A DNA stretch of 64,000 nt from assembly GCF_019977315.1 (NCBI RefSeq), contig NZ_AP024652.1, positions 1,178,001 to 1,242,000 of the forward strand. Reading direction: 5' to 3'. The position numbers and the translations under genes were made by a program. Below the pieces are notes generated by a model. The model was not told where the DNA came from, did no database searches, and was given only the letters and a program-made list of their open reading frames with translations. Positions 33,869 to 42,945 of this stretch are shown one piece after another (the stretch's first letter is position 1; each line of letters starts with the position of its first letter). Source of the DNA: Arthrobacter sp. StoSoilB22 (GTDB lineage Bacteria > Actinomycetota > Actinomycetes > Actinomycetales > Micrococcaceae).

Positions 33869-34522
33869 TTGAAAAGAACACTCGCACTAGTTGTGCTCAC
33901 CGGTCTTATGCTCACGGGCTGCGCGACAAAACAGGCCTCAAGTCAAACGCCGGCGACGGCGGCGGCGTCTGCCGTGGCTGAGCGAACTGTCGAGGTGCCG
34001 GACGTCGTCGGGCTAACCCTCGACAAGGCCACCGATCAGCTCAAGGCTCTTGGACTCAAGGCCGAAGCCAAAGATGTAAACGATGACAAATCAATCATCG
34101 TCAAGAAGAACTGGCAGGTGGTCAGCGAAGATCCTGTCGGTAAGACCAATGTGGCCGAGGGGTCGACCATAAAGCTGGGGGTCAAACATCTCACTGATGA
34201 GACGCCCACCCCGACACCCACTCCGACGCAGGCGCCGGTTCCCTTGGTTGCGCCAGTGGCTCCGGTAGTGGAGGCGCCGCCAGTCGTGGTGGCGCCGGTG
34301 GCTCCGCCGGCCCCGCCCGTGGTTGAGGCGCAACCGGCTCCCGTGGCTCCTGTGGCCCCGCCGGTTGTGGAGGCACCGCCTGTTGAGGCTCCGCCCGCAG
34401 CTGTCTACTACCAGAACTGCACAGCCGTCCGAAATGCAGGGGCGGCGCCGATTCATAGCAGCCAGCCAGGTTATGGACGTCACCTTGATAAAGACGGTGA
34501 TGGCTGGGGCTGCGACAAATAG
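33869..34522 (+). CDS. Secreted lipoprotein with PASTA and excalibur domains
   Basis: A 217-residue protein from a TTG at 33869 with AAAAGGGGA upstream. It has a lipoprotein signal (KRTLALVVLTGLMLTGCAT, lipobox LTGC) and a PASTA domain at about residues 42-105 (VEVPDVVGLTLDKATDQLKA). A Pro/Val/Ala-rich linker at about 115-180 contains repeats such as PPVVEA and APVAP. The C-terminal excalibur calcium-binding motif is HLDKDGDGWGCDK. PASTA domains bind peptidoglycan and the DxDxDG loop binds calcium. The linker repeats at DNA level are a likely source of length variation. Confidence 0.9.
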   Translation: MKRTLALVVLTGLMLTGCATKQASSQTPATAAASAVAERTVEVPDVVGLTLDKATDQLKALGLKAEAKDVNDDKSIIVKKNWQVVSEDPVGKTNVAEGSTIKLGVKHLTDETPTPTPTPTQAPVPLVAPVAPVVEAPPVVVAPVAPPAPPVVEAQPAPVAPVAPPVVEAPPVEAPPAAVYYQNCTAVRNAGAAPIHSSQPGYGRHLDKDGDGWGCDK

Positions 34523-34600
34523 AGCTCAGCAGCACGTTTAGCAATGGCCACTCCGTTTCGGGGTGGCCATTGCTGTGCGTGGCGCCTAACAGACTGCAAG

Positions 34601-35065
34601 TTACTCGTCGACGCCGGTAGTCCCCCGCGCCCTCTTCAGATCCTTCCGCAACCCGCGGTTGTCCGCCCGCAGCTCCTCGTTGTGCTCCGTCAGCCCACGG
34701 TTATGCTCCACCAACCCCCGGTTGTCCTCCGACAGCCCACGGTTCTCGGCCTCCAGCTCCAGCACTAGTTTCACCCCGGCCAGGTTGAGCCCCTCATCCA
34801 GCAACACCCCGATCCGTCGCAGCGTCGCAAGGTCGCTTTCGCTGTACCGGCGAGTGCCGCCGTCGGTCCGGTCGGGGGTGAGCAGGCCTTTGCGCTCGTA
34901 CTGCCGGATGTTCTGCTGCCCGGTGCCAACCAGCTCCGCCGCCACCGAGATCGCGTAGACGCCGCGCGAGTCCGAGCCGCCACCAGAGGTGCCGTCCGCA
35001 CCGGAAGCCGCCAGACCGCCGTCGTACTCTTCAGCGGCAGTCTCACCATCCGAAGCTGCCATCAA
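34601..35065 (-). CDS. MerR-family heat-shock regulator, HspR-like
   Basis: A 154-residue protein. After an acidic/Gly-rich head (residues 1-33), the MerR helix-turn-helix reads [20 protein letters not shown], then [20 protein letters not shown], as in HspR repressors. The C-terminus (about 105-150) is built of imperfect units of the type NRGLxEH/DN ([18 protein letters not shown]...), which should form a coiled coil. It is divergent from hsp20, implying control of that gene. I could not find a clear CTTGAGT-N7-ACTCAAG operator between them. Confidence 0.85.
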   Translation of the reverse strand: MMAASDGETAAEEYDGGLAASGADGTSGGGSDSRGVYAISVAAELVGTGQQNIRQYERKGLLTPDRTDGGTRRYSESDLATLRRIGVLLDEGLNLAGVKLVLELEAENRGLSEDNRGLVEHNRGLTEHNEELRADNRGLRKDLKRARGTTGVDE

Positions 35066-35205
35066 GAACCTCCAAAAATCTTCCGGAAAACCGCTTGCAT
35101 CTACTTTGTCACTGGTGCTATAAAAAATCTATACCAACCAATACAGATCCAACAGGCTGGTACGAACAACAGAATCAGCATCAAGACCAAAGGAGTGAGA
35201 ACCAC

Positions 35206-35628
35206 ATGCTGATGCGCACTGACCCGTTCCGCGATTTCGACAGGCTCGCCCAACAGGTTTTTGGCACAACAGCACGCCCGGCCGGAATGCCGATGGACGC
35301 ATGGCAGGAGGACGGACAATTCGTTGTTGCCTTCGATCTGCCAGGGGTGGATCCGCAGACCGTTGACCTCGACGTCGAGCGCAATGTCCTCACCGTCAAG
35401 GCCGAACGCAAGTCGCCCGCAGGCGAGAACACCGAGATGATCGCCGCCGAACGCCCCCAAGGCGTCTTCAGCCGCCAACTCATCCTCGGTGACACCTTGG
35501 ATACCGACGGCGTCCAGGCAAGCTACGACGCAGGGGTGCTCACACTCCGCATCCCCGTAGCCGAGAAGGCCAAGCCGCGGCGCATCGAGATCCAATCCAA
35601 TGGGCAGAGGCAGGAAATCAACGCCTAA
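35206..35628 (+). CDS. Hsp20-family small heat-shock protein
   Basis: A 140-residue protein from the ATG at 35206, with AAGGAGTGA eight bases upstream; a second ATG lies two codons later. The alpha-crystallin domain spans about residues 35-130 with [30 protein letters not shown] and [20 protein letters not shown] (the GxLxxxxP motif), followed by a short tail. It is an ATP-independent holdase chaperone. It is divergent from the HspR-like gene and upstream of a J-domain protein, making a local heat-shock cluster. Confidence 0.95.
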   Translation: MLMRTDPFRDFDRLAQQVFGTTARPAGMPMDAWQEDGQFVVAFDLPGVDPQTVDLDVERNVLTVKAERKSPAGENTEMIAAERPQGVFSRQLILGDTLDTDGVQASYDAGVLTLRIPVAEKAKPRRIEIQSNGQRQEINA

Positions 35629-35856
35629 ACCCGTCCGCCCTGCCGGAAGGCTCACCCGGGGGTAGCCGACCGGCAGGGCGACAGCCGGGAACAACGGAGG
35701 CGGCCGCATCGGAATAGTTGGGCGCAGGCTTCGCGCCACGTCACAGCGTTTTTTAGCGCACATGAAAGCGACCCCCGCCCGTCGTCTCCCGAGTTGATGG
35801 CCCCCGGCCCACGCCGGGGGCCATCTCCCAGTCCGCAGCAGGAATCGGAGCAGCAG

Positions 35857-36246
35857 GTGAGCACCCAACCTGACCACTACGCCACGCTTCACGTGTCGCC
35901 GGACGCGACGGCCCGTGAGATCACCCGCGCCTACCGTGCACTGCTGCGGACTCACCACCCGGACACACGCCAAAGGGTCGACGACGGCGACACCACCTCC
36001 GCGGCCGACCTTCAGGAACTGCACGCCATCATGCAGGCGTACGTCGTTTTGTCGGACCCAGGGAAGCGGGCGGCTTACGATCGTGCGCGCAGAACACCCG
36101 GCGGTACGGGCGGGACGCCCGTAAAAGTGCGCTTCCACCGGTCCGGATCCACGGCTCCCCAACGCGAGCAGTCCCCACTGTCGTTCGGACCGTCACGTTG
36201 GGATCCTTCACCCCGCAATCTGAGATCACCCAGGAGTAATCCATGA
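35857..36246 (+). CDS. Short J-domain protein
   Basis: A 129-residue protein from a GTG at 35857 with GGAG seven bases upstream. Residues about 5-75 are a J-domain: DHYATLHVSPDATAREITRA, RTHHPDT (HPD motif) and LSDPGKRAAYDRA. The rest is a basic, proline-rich tail with no Zn-finger or substrate domain. It should stimulate a DnaK-type Hsp70. Its stop overlaps the next gene by four bases, so the two are translated together. Confidence 0.9.
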   Translation: MSTQPDHYATLHVSPDATAREITRAYRALLRTHHPDTRQRVDDGDTTSAADLQELHAIMQAYVVLSDPGKRAAYDRARRTPGGTGGTPVKVRFHRSGSTAPQREQSPLSFGPSRWDPSPRNLRSPRSNP

Positions 36247-36620
36247 GCGCTTGGCGTCCCTACGACGGCCACATCATTCCCGCGTTCTACGAGCGGTTCG
36301 AGAAACGCTGGGGGAGAGGGACGGCACCGTTCCTGGACCCCGAAGTCCACGAACAACCCATGCCCCGCGCTCAATGGATCAACCCGGACACCGGCGCTGC
36401 CGTGGCCGTGGTCCCCATCTGGACTGACGATCCCGAGCACCGCTCGTTCGGCGTCTTCTACCTCCCGCCGGCCGGGGATATCTGGATGCTCCGCCCAGGA
36501 CCAACGACGTTCCTGGAACCCAGTGCGGGAGCCAGCCGCGAGCAGGTGACACTCCGCAACGACGCCTTCAAGAAGGCCGTCAACCACGCCAAGGAGTTCA
36601 TCTACGGGCCACAGCTCTAG
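36243..36620 (+). CDS. Hypothetical protein coupled to the J-domain gene
   Basis: A 125-residue soluble protein (MSAWRPYDGHIIPAFYERFE) that is Pro-, Trp- and aromatic-rich, with a strand-rich middle (TGAAVAVVPIWTDDPEHRSF) and a C-terminal helix. No signal or membrane segment. The four-base overlap with the J-domain gene suggests a joint function in protein quality control. I do not recognise the family. Confidence 0.7.
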   Translation: MSAWRPYDGHIIPAFYERFEKRWGRGTAPFLDPEVHEQPMPRAQWINPDTGAAVAVVPIWTDDPEHRSFGVFYLPPAGDIWMLRPGPTTFLEPSAGASREQVTLRNDAFKKAVNHAKEFIYGPQL

Positions 36621-36948
36621 CCAGGTGTGTGCGAGGGGTTAGAAACAAAAGAAGGCTGGTGCAGCCTAGGGAACGAAATCCAAGGCGGCTGCACCAGCTG
36701 CTAGTACGACTTTCTGTTATGAGTTGTGACACCTATCCATTGGCCGCTCCTAGTTCCCGGCTTCGATTGTTTCCGGGCCTTTCAAAGTCTGTGCAGGGCG
36801 GGGAAGAGCTGAGGTGGTCTTTGAGGGCTCCGTCCCCGGGAGAACACCTCCCATTTTACGGCCGCCCTCTGGAAAAAGCGCTGGAATTCGCGGTATTTCA
36901 GGGGAGCCTGCCGGGGGAGCGCGGCGTACCGTGGCACGATAGATCACG
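36621..36948. other. Intergenic region with a 12-bp inverted repeat
   Basis: GCTGGTGCAGCC (36655-36666) and GGCTGCACCAGC (36687-36698) are perfect inverted copies separated by 20 bases. There is no T-run, so a standard terminator is unlikely; it may terminate the J-domain operon or be a recombination remnant. The remainder up to 36948 should hold the perM promoter; no clear boxes are visible. Confidence 0.55.
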
Positions 36949-38280
36949 ATGAAACTGCGCGCTGATCAGACCGGAAACCGTGGCCTCCCGATGCCCCTTT
37001 GGCTACAGGGTGGTTTGGAAGCGGCTCAGGCGGCGTTCATTTCTGCCATTGTTGTGATCCTTCCCTTGGTGGGGGTGTGGGCCACCGACGGGTTCCAGGA
37101 CCGGAACGTGGACTCCCTGGCACGATTGGCGGGCCAAGCCTGGCTGCTGATCCACGGTGTTCCGCTGGAGCTGGCGCACGTCAACCTCGGCACCGCGGCC
37201 CAACCCGGCTCCGGGCTGTTGTCCCTCATTCCCCTTGGTCTGACGCTCATTCCGTTCCTGCTTGCATGGCGTGCAGGCCGTCGACTTGCCCGGGCCTCGT
37301 ACACAGACCAGTTGTGGCAGGCGTTCCTTGGCGCGTTCGTGGTGTACGCGTCTTTCGGGACGGCCACCGGTTTCGTGTGCCGTACCCCGGAAGTTGTCAT
37401 CAACCTTTGGTTCGCCATGACCATCCCGCTGATCTCCTTTGGCTTGGGCATGATCGTGGGCGCCCGGCGCGAGGCAGGCTCGTGGAGCCGGCTGATCGGC
37501 GTCGACGCCGTCGCTTGGCTCGCGAAGACCAGCCAGCATTCCCGGTGGGCGGGCTCCTATGTGGGTTCGGCATTGAAGGCAGGCTTCGTAGCTGCCATGG
37601 CCGCTGTTTGCTTGGCCGCGCTGCTCTTGGCCGTGACTCTTGTGTGGCATTGGACGGACATCATTGCCGTCTACGAAGGTCTGAAAGCCGGTGCCTTGGG
37701 CGGTGCGGTGCTCACCATCGCGCAGCTCGGGTACCTGCCCAATCTCGTCATTTTCGCGCTGTCCTGGTCCACCGGCGCTGGCTTCTCGCTCGGCGTCGGT
37801 TCAACAGCGGGTCCGCTGGGCACCGCCGTCGGACCTCTTCCGGCCGTCCCGGTTCTCGGTGCCCTTCCCGCCGGACAGTTCGACGCCGGAGCCATGGCCC
37901 TGGCGCTGCCGGTGGTGGCCGGGATCTTGGCGGGTTGGTGGTTCCTGCGCGAAGGCGAGAACCATTTTGACGAGTGGCTCTCCATCAAGATCAAAGCCCG
38001 CTGGTTCACCGCCACCGTTTCCACCCTTTTCCTGGGCGCCTTTGTCGGCGCTGTCGCGGGGCTCCTGGGTGGGGCGTTGGCTTGGATCGCCCGCGGTTCG
38101 GCGGGCGTCGGACGGCTCACGGAAATCGGACCCCACCCGTTGTGGATGGCAGTCTGGCTGGCCGCCGAAGTGGGCATCGGCGTCGTGATTGGCTACGCAG
38201 TGGGGCCGTGGCTGGAACGCAGCCAGAAGCAGCGCGAAGCGAACCTGGACGAAGCAGCGTACGACGACGAACACGCCTGA
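36949..38280 (+). CDS. PerM-like polytopic membrane protein (DUF6350)
   Basis: A 443-residue membrane protein with about ten hydrophobic segments and a short acidic tail (DEAAYDDEHA). It starts MKLRADQTGNRGLPMPLWLQ, and GGLEAAQAAFISAIVVILPL opens the first segment. In mycobacteria PerM, a related protein located near purN/purH, supports cell division under stress. The location just upstream of purN fits that conserved neighbourhood. The exact biochemical role is unknown. Confidence 0.85.
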   Translation: MKLRADQTGNRGLPMPLWLQGGLEAAQAAFISAIVVILPLVGVWATDGFQDRNVDSLARLAGQAWLLIHGVPLELAHVNLGTAAQPGSGLLSLIPLGLTLIPFLLAWRAGRRLARASYTDQLWQAFLGAFVVYASFGTATGFVCRTPEVVINLWFAMTIPLISFGLGMIVGARREAGSWSRLIGVDAVAWLAKTSQHSRWAGSYVGSALKAGFVAAMAAVCLAALLLAVTLVWHWTDIIAVYEGLKAGALGGAVLTIAQLGYLPNLVIFALSWSTGAGFSLGVGSTAGPLGTAVGPLPAVPVLGALPAGQFDAGAMALALPVVAGILAGWWFLREGENHFDEWLSIKIKARWFTATVSTLFLGAFVGAVAGLLGGALAWIARGSAGVGRLTEIGPHPLWMAVWLAAEVGIGVVIGYAVGPWLERSQKQREANLDEAAYDDEHA

Positions 38281-38308
38281 GCGGGTCCGCTCAGTAGCGC
38301 CGGGGTTC

Positions 38309-38731
38309 TTAACGTAACGGCCCCGGCATCGAGTTCTCCAGCTGGGTCAGGCACTGCGTCTTGGCGGATTCCGTCAGCGCACTGCGTGAGCAGTCCTGGT
38401 ACGTGCTGACTTGGTTGAAGAACAGCGCGGACGTCAGGATCAGCAGGCACATGACTGCCGTGACAACCAGGCCCGAAATTGTTCCGAACAGCATCAGTTT
38501 CGGATGCTTGTGCTTGAGCGTCCGCACCAACACCACAACGCCCAACACCAACGCCGCAAGCGTCAGGATGGCGCTCAACCACACGTAATCCACGTTCAGG
38601 GAGAACACGAAGAACGCACCCAAAGCCGCCAAGAGGAAGGCACGGAAGAGGTTCTGGCTCACGCCAAGGGCAGATTTCTCGGCCTCGGAGCGGGGTTGTT
38701 GGTTCGGCTTGGAACCGACGTCGGGATTCAT
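38309..38731 (-). CDS. Hypothetical membrane protein
   Basis: A 140-residue protein from the ATG at 38731 (MNPDVGSKPNQQPRSEAEKS); a start nine codons upstream is possible. A soluble N-terminus is followed by three hydrophobic segments at about residues 30-50, 55-72 and 85-108, and a C-terminal external part with two cysteines (YQDCSRSALTESAKTQCLTQ), which could form a disulfide. It is divergent from purN, with 38 bases between them. DUF4190-like arrangement is possible; I am not certain. Confidence 0.65.
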   Translation of the reverse strand: MNPDVGSKPNQQPRSEAEKSALGVSQNLFRAFLLAALGAFFVFSLNVDYVWLSAILTLAALVLGVVVLVRTLKHKHPKLMLFGTISGLVVTAVMCLLILTSALFFNQVSTYQDCSRSALTESAKTQCLTQLENSMPGPLR

Positions 38732-38769
38732 GTTTTCCAGCCTACGCGAGCCGCCCATAAGCTAGTGCA

Positions 38770-39336
38770 ATGCGCATTGTTGTCCTCGTCTCCGGTACCG
38801 GTTCAAATCTTCAGGCTGTCATCGACGCCGTGAAGTCGGGTGAACTGGATGTCGAGATCGCCGCTGTGGGCGCTGACCGCCCCGACACGTATGGCGTGGA
38901 GCGCTCCGACGAAGCCGGAATTGAGACCTTTGTGGTCAACTTCAACTCGTTCGAAACCCGCGCCGAATGGGATACAGCCCTGCGCGACAAAGTCCTGTCC
39001 TACAAGCCGGACGTGGTGGTTTCCTCCGGTTTCATGAGGATCGTCAGCGCCGACTTCATCGATGCCTTCGGCGGCAAATACGTCAACACACACCCCGCGC
39101 TGCTGCCCTCATTCCCCGGCGCCCACGGAGTGCGCGACGCCATCGCGTACGGCGTGAAAGTCACCGGCTGCACAGTTCATTGGGCCGACGCCGGAGTGGA
39201 CACCGGCCCCATCATTGCCCAGGAAGCCGTCACTGTTCTTCCCGAGGACTCCGAGGAATCCCTGCACGAGCGCATCAAGGTAGTGGAGCGCCGCCTGCTG
39301 GTCCAGACCCTCGCAGATCTCGCCGCCGCCAAGTAG
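38770..39336 (+). CDS. purN: Phosphoribosylglycinamide formyltransferase
   Basis: A 188-residue enzyme. MRIVVLVSGTGSNLQAVIDA carries the phosphate-binding SGxGSNL loop. VNTHPALLPSFPGAHGV holds the catalytic N-x-H (NTHP) set, and GCTVHWADAGVDTGPIIAQE holds the catalytic Asp. It transfers a formyl group from 10-formyl-THF to GAR, the third step of purine synthesis. In many actinobacteria purH follows directly; here about 4.9 kb of other genes and repeats intervene. Confidence 0.97.
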   Translation: MRIVVLVSGTGSNLQAVIDAVKSGELDVEIAAVGADRPDTYGVERSDEAGIETFVVNFNSFETRAEWDTALRDKVLSYKPDVVVSSGFMRIVSADFIDAFGGKYVNTHPALLPSFPGAHGVRDAIAYGVKVTGCTVHWADAGVDTGPIIAQEAVTVLPEDSEESLHERIKVVERRLLVQTLADLAAAK

Positions 39337-39361
39337 CGCACCGCCCCCAGCTGGGAGCGGG

Positions 39362-40714
39362 TTATTCGAGGACGCGCTGCTTCGTCTCGGGGGCGAAGAA
39401 CGCCATCCACAGCACGGACAGCAGCACCAGCCCACCAGCCATCGCGAACGACTGCGCCAACCCGAACTCCGGCCAGAAGAACGAGGCGAACACCAAGGGG
39501 CCGAACCCGGCGCCAATGCGGGAGAACGTCGAAGCCCAGCCGAAGCCAGAGCCGCGAAGTTCCGTCGGGTACAGCTCGGAGACGTAGGCGTAAAGCACCG
39601 GAATGGCCACCTGGACCACGAACCCGAACACCAGCAGCCAGAACACGGCAGCCGAGGGCACGTCCACCACAAAGGCCACGATCACCAGCGTCAGAGCGGA
39701 CAGGGGACCGGTGATGGCCAGGATCCATTTGCGGCCCACACGTTCCACCAGGAGCGCCGCTACCACCACGCCCAGAAGTCCGACGGCGGCCATGCTCGCC
39801 GTCGTGACGAACGCCTTGTACTCCTCGAATCCGGCGCCAATGAGAATGCGGGGCATCCACGTGAGCGACAAGTAATAGACCAACAGGATGCTGAAGAACA
39901 ACGCCCAAGCCGCGGTGGTGATCTTCCAGTTGAACTGCCAGATCCCGCGCAACTGGGCCCAAGCGCTGCCGGGGGAGAGCCGGGGTGCCGCCTGCGGTTC
40001 GGGCAAGCTGTACGCCCGCGGTGAAGCGCCGGTTGCCTCCACCAGACCATCGATCACCGCCGCAGCTTCGGCACGGCGGCCCGCCCGAATCAGGAACAGC
40101 GGCGACTCAGGAACAGATCGGCGAACCCAGAAGACCAACAACGCGGGCAGCACCATGATCAGCATGGTGAGCCGCCAGTCGCCAAAGGCAGCAACCAGCC
40201 CGGCGGAAATGAAACCGCACAGCGCTGCGCCAACAGGCCACCAGCCGTCCATGGCCGTGAGCACCTTGCCCCGTTGCTTGCGCGGCGTGAACTCACCCAC
40301 CAGCGCATAATCCACGGGGATGCAGCCGCCCAAGCCGAAGCCGGCCATGAAGCGGAAGATGCAGAACCACACGATGTCCGGGGCGAAAGCACCCAGAACC
40401 GTGAAGATGCTGAAAATCAGGAGGGTGGCCGTGAAGGCTTTCTTGCGCCCAATGGTGTCCGCAATGGTTCCCCACGCGAACGCGCCCACAGCCATGCCGA
40501 TCAGGTTGGCCGTACCGATCCACGCGGCGTCAGCCGGTTGCAAGGACCAGTGCTTGGACAGCAGAGGGATCAGGATGCCGTTGAGCGTGACATCCCAGGC
40601 ATCGAACATGAACCCGAGCCCGCCGATCAGGAAAATCCGCCCTTGGACTTTCCACCGCCACGGCAGTTCCTGCACAACTTGTTCGCCGCTGGGCACGGCT
40701 GTGTATGTATTCAT
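39362..40714 (-). CDS. MFS transporter of the MurNAc operon
   Basis: A 450-residue protein from the ATG at 40714 with about twelve hydrophobic segments. MFS signatures are FAWGTIADTIGRKKAFTATL (between helices 2 and 3) and GFGLGGCIPVDYALVGEFTP, RKQRGK, typical of the sugar/aromatic-acid porter branch. It is the third gene after a BadF-type kinase and murQ on the same strand, 51 bases beyond murQ. Uptake of free N-acetylmuramic acid or a related amino sugar is the most sensible role; this is inferred from neighbours. Confidence 0.85.
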   Translation of the reverse strand: MNTYTAVPSGEQVVQELPWRWKVQGRIFLIGGLGFMFDAWDVTLNGILIPLLSKHWSLQPADAAWIGTANLIGMAVGAFAWGTIADTIGRKKAFTATLLIFSIFTVLGAFAPDIVWFCIFRFMAGFGLGGCIPVDYALVGEFTPRKQRGKVLTAMDGWWPVGAALCGFISAGLVAAFGDWRLTMLIMVLPALLVFWVRRSVPESPLFLIRAGRRAEAAAVIDGLVEATGASPRAYSLPEPQAAPRLSPGSAWAQLRGIWQFNWKITTAAWALFFSILLVYYLSLTWMPRILIGAGFEEYKAFVTTASMAAVGLLGVVVAALLVERVGRKWILAITGPLSALTLVIVAFVVDVPSAAVFWLLVFGFVVQVAIPVLYAYVSELYPTELRGSGFGWASTFSRIGAGFGPLVFASFFWPEFGLAQSFAMAGGLVLLSVLWMAFFAPETKQRVLE

Positions 40715-40765
40715 TTGCCCTCCTGCATGCAACTTTATGCGCTGGGGCGGGCACCGCCGTCCGCG

Positions 40766-41713
40766 TTACTTCCGGTTCTCGATGGCCCTCCGCAGGAAAC
40801 CACCGGCTTCTTCCAATGCACCCTTGGCCTGACCAGCGTCGATGCCTGTCAGAAGTACCAAAATAGCTGCCTTCACCGAACCGCCAACAGAATCCAAAGC
40901 AGCAGCCGCCTCCTCAGCAGAAACGCCGGTTGCGTGCTGGACGGTCCTCTGGGAGCGGGCCAGCAATTTCTCGTTCGTGGCACGCAGGTCCACCATGAGG
41001 TTCCCGTACGTCTTGCCGAGCTTCACCATCACCAAGGTGCTGATCATGTTGAGGACAAGTTTCTGGGCCGTGCCGGAGTTCAGCCTGGTGGAGCCCGCGA
41101 TGAACTCCGGACCCACCACAACCTCAATGGCTGCATCGGCCAGATGACTCACGGCCGAGCCCTTGTTGCACGCCAGCGACGCCGTAAACGCCCCGCGCTT
41201 CCGTGCTTCTTCCAGCGCCCCGATCACATACGGCGTCCGGCCCGAGGCCGTAATACCCACGACGGCGTCAGCTTCAGTCACGTTGATATCGTGCAAGTCC
41301 CGCGCGCCGGCAGTTGCGTTGTCCTCGGCGTACTCCACCGGTTTTTGGATCGCCTCCACACCGCCGGCGATGAGTCCGACGACGAGTCCCGGCGGGGTGC
41401 CGAACGTCGGCGGGCACTCGCTGGCGTCGAGCACACCCAACCGTCCAGCCGTTCCTGCTCCCACGTACAAAAGGCGACCGCCGCGCTGGAGTCGCTCCGC
41501 AACGGCGTCGACCGTTTGAACGATTGCCGGGCCCGCGGCCTCGACGGCCCCGTGTACTCCTGCACTGTGGGCGAGCATCGCGGAAACGAGTTCTTCGGTG
41601 CCCAGGATGTCCAGGTTTTCCAGGCCCTCGGCGGTGGCTTCGGTCTGTAATCCGGCGAGTTCCGTGCGCAGGCCCGCAAGTTTGTCGTCAGTTGGGCCAG
41701 TTTGTTCCGTCAC
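40766..41713 (-). CDS. murQ: N-acetylmuramic acid 6-phosphate etherase
   Basis: A 315-residue enzyme from the GTG at 41713 (TEQTGPTDDKLAGLRTELAG). The SIS domain has RLLYVGAGTAGRLGVLDASE and CPPTFGTPP, with the MurQ hallmark VVGITASGRTPYVIGALEEA. It cleaves the D-lactyl ether of MurNAc-6-P to give GlcNAc-6-P and D-lactate in cell-wall recycling. It overlaps the kinase gene by 26 bases. The kinase supplies its phosphorylated substrate, which replaces the PTS route used in enterobacteria. Confidence 0.95.
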   Translation of the reverse strand: MTEQTGPTDDKLAGLRTELAGLQTEATAEGLENLDILGTEELVSAMLAHSAGVHGAVEAAGPAIVQTVDAVAERLQRGGRLLYVGAGTAGRLGVLDASECPPTFGTPPGLVVGLIAGGVEAIQKPVEYAEDNATAGARDLHDINVTEADAVVGITASGRTPYVIGALEEARKRGAFTASLACNKGSAVSHLADAAIEVVVGPEFIAGSTRLNSGTAQKLVLNMISTLVMVKLGKTYGNLMVDLRATNEKLLARSQRTVQHATGVSAEEAAAALDSVGGSVKAAILVLLTGIDAGQAKGALEEAGGFLRRAIENRK

Positions 41714-42635
41714 GGTGGATGTACCTTTCCTGGATGAGCCCGCGGCGCGTCGCAGCGAGGGCAGCACCGTCCAAGCCTTCGCCGAGCGGGGCCACCACCT
41801 CAATCCCAGCCGAAGCGAGGGACTTCCGCAAGAGCGCGGCAAAGAAGTCCGAGCCCACCACTCCGCCCAGCATGGCCACCCGCGGTGTGCTGCCGTTGTC
41901 GGCGCCGGATGCGAGTTTCACGGTGCGGGTCAGGATCCGGCACGCCTCGCCGATGATGTCATGCGCGACGGCGTCACCGGCCTCCGCTGCGTGCAGAACC
42001 AGCGGCGCGAACCGGGCCATCGCCCGGTAAGGGTTTTCGGTGGCAGCGAGCCAGCCCGGGAGCATGTCCGGCGACTCGACCAGGGCGCCGGCCGCAGCCG
42101 TCAACGACGTGGCGGGGCCGCCGTCGTGCGCTTCAAGAACTGCCTGCAGACCTTGCTGGCCGATCCATCGCCCGCTGCCGCGATCGCCAAGATAGGGCCC
42201 CCAGCCATCGGCCCGGTGCAGGACACCGGATTCGTCAAAACGGAAAGCTACGGCGCCGGTGCCCACAATCAGGGTGGTGCCCGGAGCTCCCTGGAAAGCA
42301 CCGAGTTGGGCGGCCGTCGCGTCGGAGAGGACAGCCGCGGGAACACTGAATCTTTGGGCCAACATGGTGGCGAGTTCCCGGGATTTCTCCGCGGAAGCTT
42401 CGACGCCGGCAACCGCGGCGCCGATTCCTGTCAACGTGCTGATGGGGAGGCCGGGTGGGAGTTGGCTGATCGTTTCGAGGAGGAGGTCGAACGCCAGGGT
42501 GGGGCCGTTGTCCACGTGCACGCCGGGGAAGCCGTGCTGGTCGGCTGCGCCCAGCAACTCATTGCCGCTGCGCAACTCCACGCGGCAACGGCTCTTCCCA
42601 ACATCGGCAACAAGAACAACCCCGGTGGCTTCCAT
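41688..42635 (-). CDS. BadF/BadG-type amino-sugar kinase (MurNAc/GlcNAc kinase)
   Basis: A 315-residue ASKHA-fold kinase. GVVLVADVGKSRCRVEL is the phosphate-1 loop, VLSDATAAQLGAFQG and TTLIVGTGAVAFRFD the second phosphate region, WGPYLGDRGSGRWIGQQGLQ the substrate-side signature of N-acetylhexosamine kinases, and VAMLGGVVGSDFFAALL the adenosine motif. With murQ and an MFS importer it forms an operon like the MurT-MurK-MurQ route of Tannerella: uptake, 6-phosphorylation, ether cleavage. GlcNAc could be an additional substrate. Confidence 0.88.
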   Translation of the reverse strand: MEATGVVLVADVGKSRCRVELRSGNELLGAADQHGFPGVHVDNGPTLAFDLLLETISQLPPGLPISTLTGIGAAVAGVEASAEKSRELATMLAQRFSVPAAVLSDATAAQLGAFQGAPGTTLIVGTGAVAFRFDESGVLHRADGWGPYLGDRGSGRWIGQQGLQAVLEAHDGGPATSLTAAAGALVESPDMLPGWLAATENPYRAMARFAPLVLHAAEAGDAVAHDIIGEACRILTRTVKLASGADNGSTPRVAMLGGVVGSDFFAALLRKSLASAGIEVVAPLGEGLDGAALAATRRGLIQERYIHRDGTNWPN

Positions 42636-42648
42636 GGCTCAACCCTAT

Positions 42649-42856
42649 GTTGTGAGGCACGTTCTGCAGGGTATGGCGTGGGTTTAGCGTGCAGAGTGGG
42701 CCTCGCAACGGGTGGGCTCGCTGTTGTGAGGCCCGTTCTGCAGGGTATGGCGTGGGTTTAGGGTGCAGAGTGGGCCTCACAAGGGGTGGGCTTTGGGTTG
42801 CGGGGCCTGCTTTGCGTGTGTGGTTGGTGGTTTGGGCCGCAGAGTGGGCCTCACAA
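42649..42856. repeat. Three REP-like hairpin elements (R1-R3)
   Basis: Each element is about 60 bp with a left arm GTTGTGAGGCCCGTTCTGC-like and a right arm GCAGAGTGGGCCTCACAA: R1 42649-42709, R2 42723-42782, R3 42797-42856. Arms are near-complementary and can form a long hairpin around a variable centre (GGGTATGGCGTGGGTTTAG in R1/R2). They lie between the kinase gene and the DUF559 gene. Confidence 0.88.
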
Positions 42857-42945
42857 GGGGTGTGGAGGAACAGTCAAGAGCCCCCCGAAGGGCGATTTCT
42901 GTGGATAACCGAATGCGAGCCATCGTTTCCGGCAAGCATGAATCC

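Noticed and set aside
36629..36952. 107-codon plus-strand frame before perM
   Set aside because: Runs through an inverted repeat, lacks a ribosome site and shows no domain.
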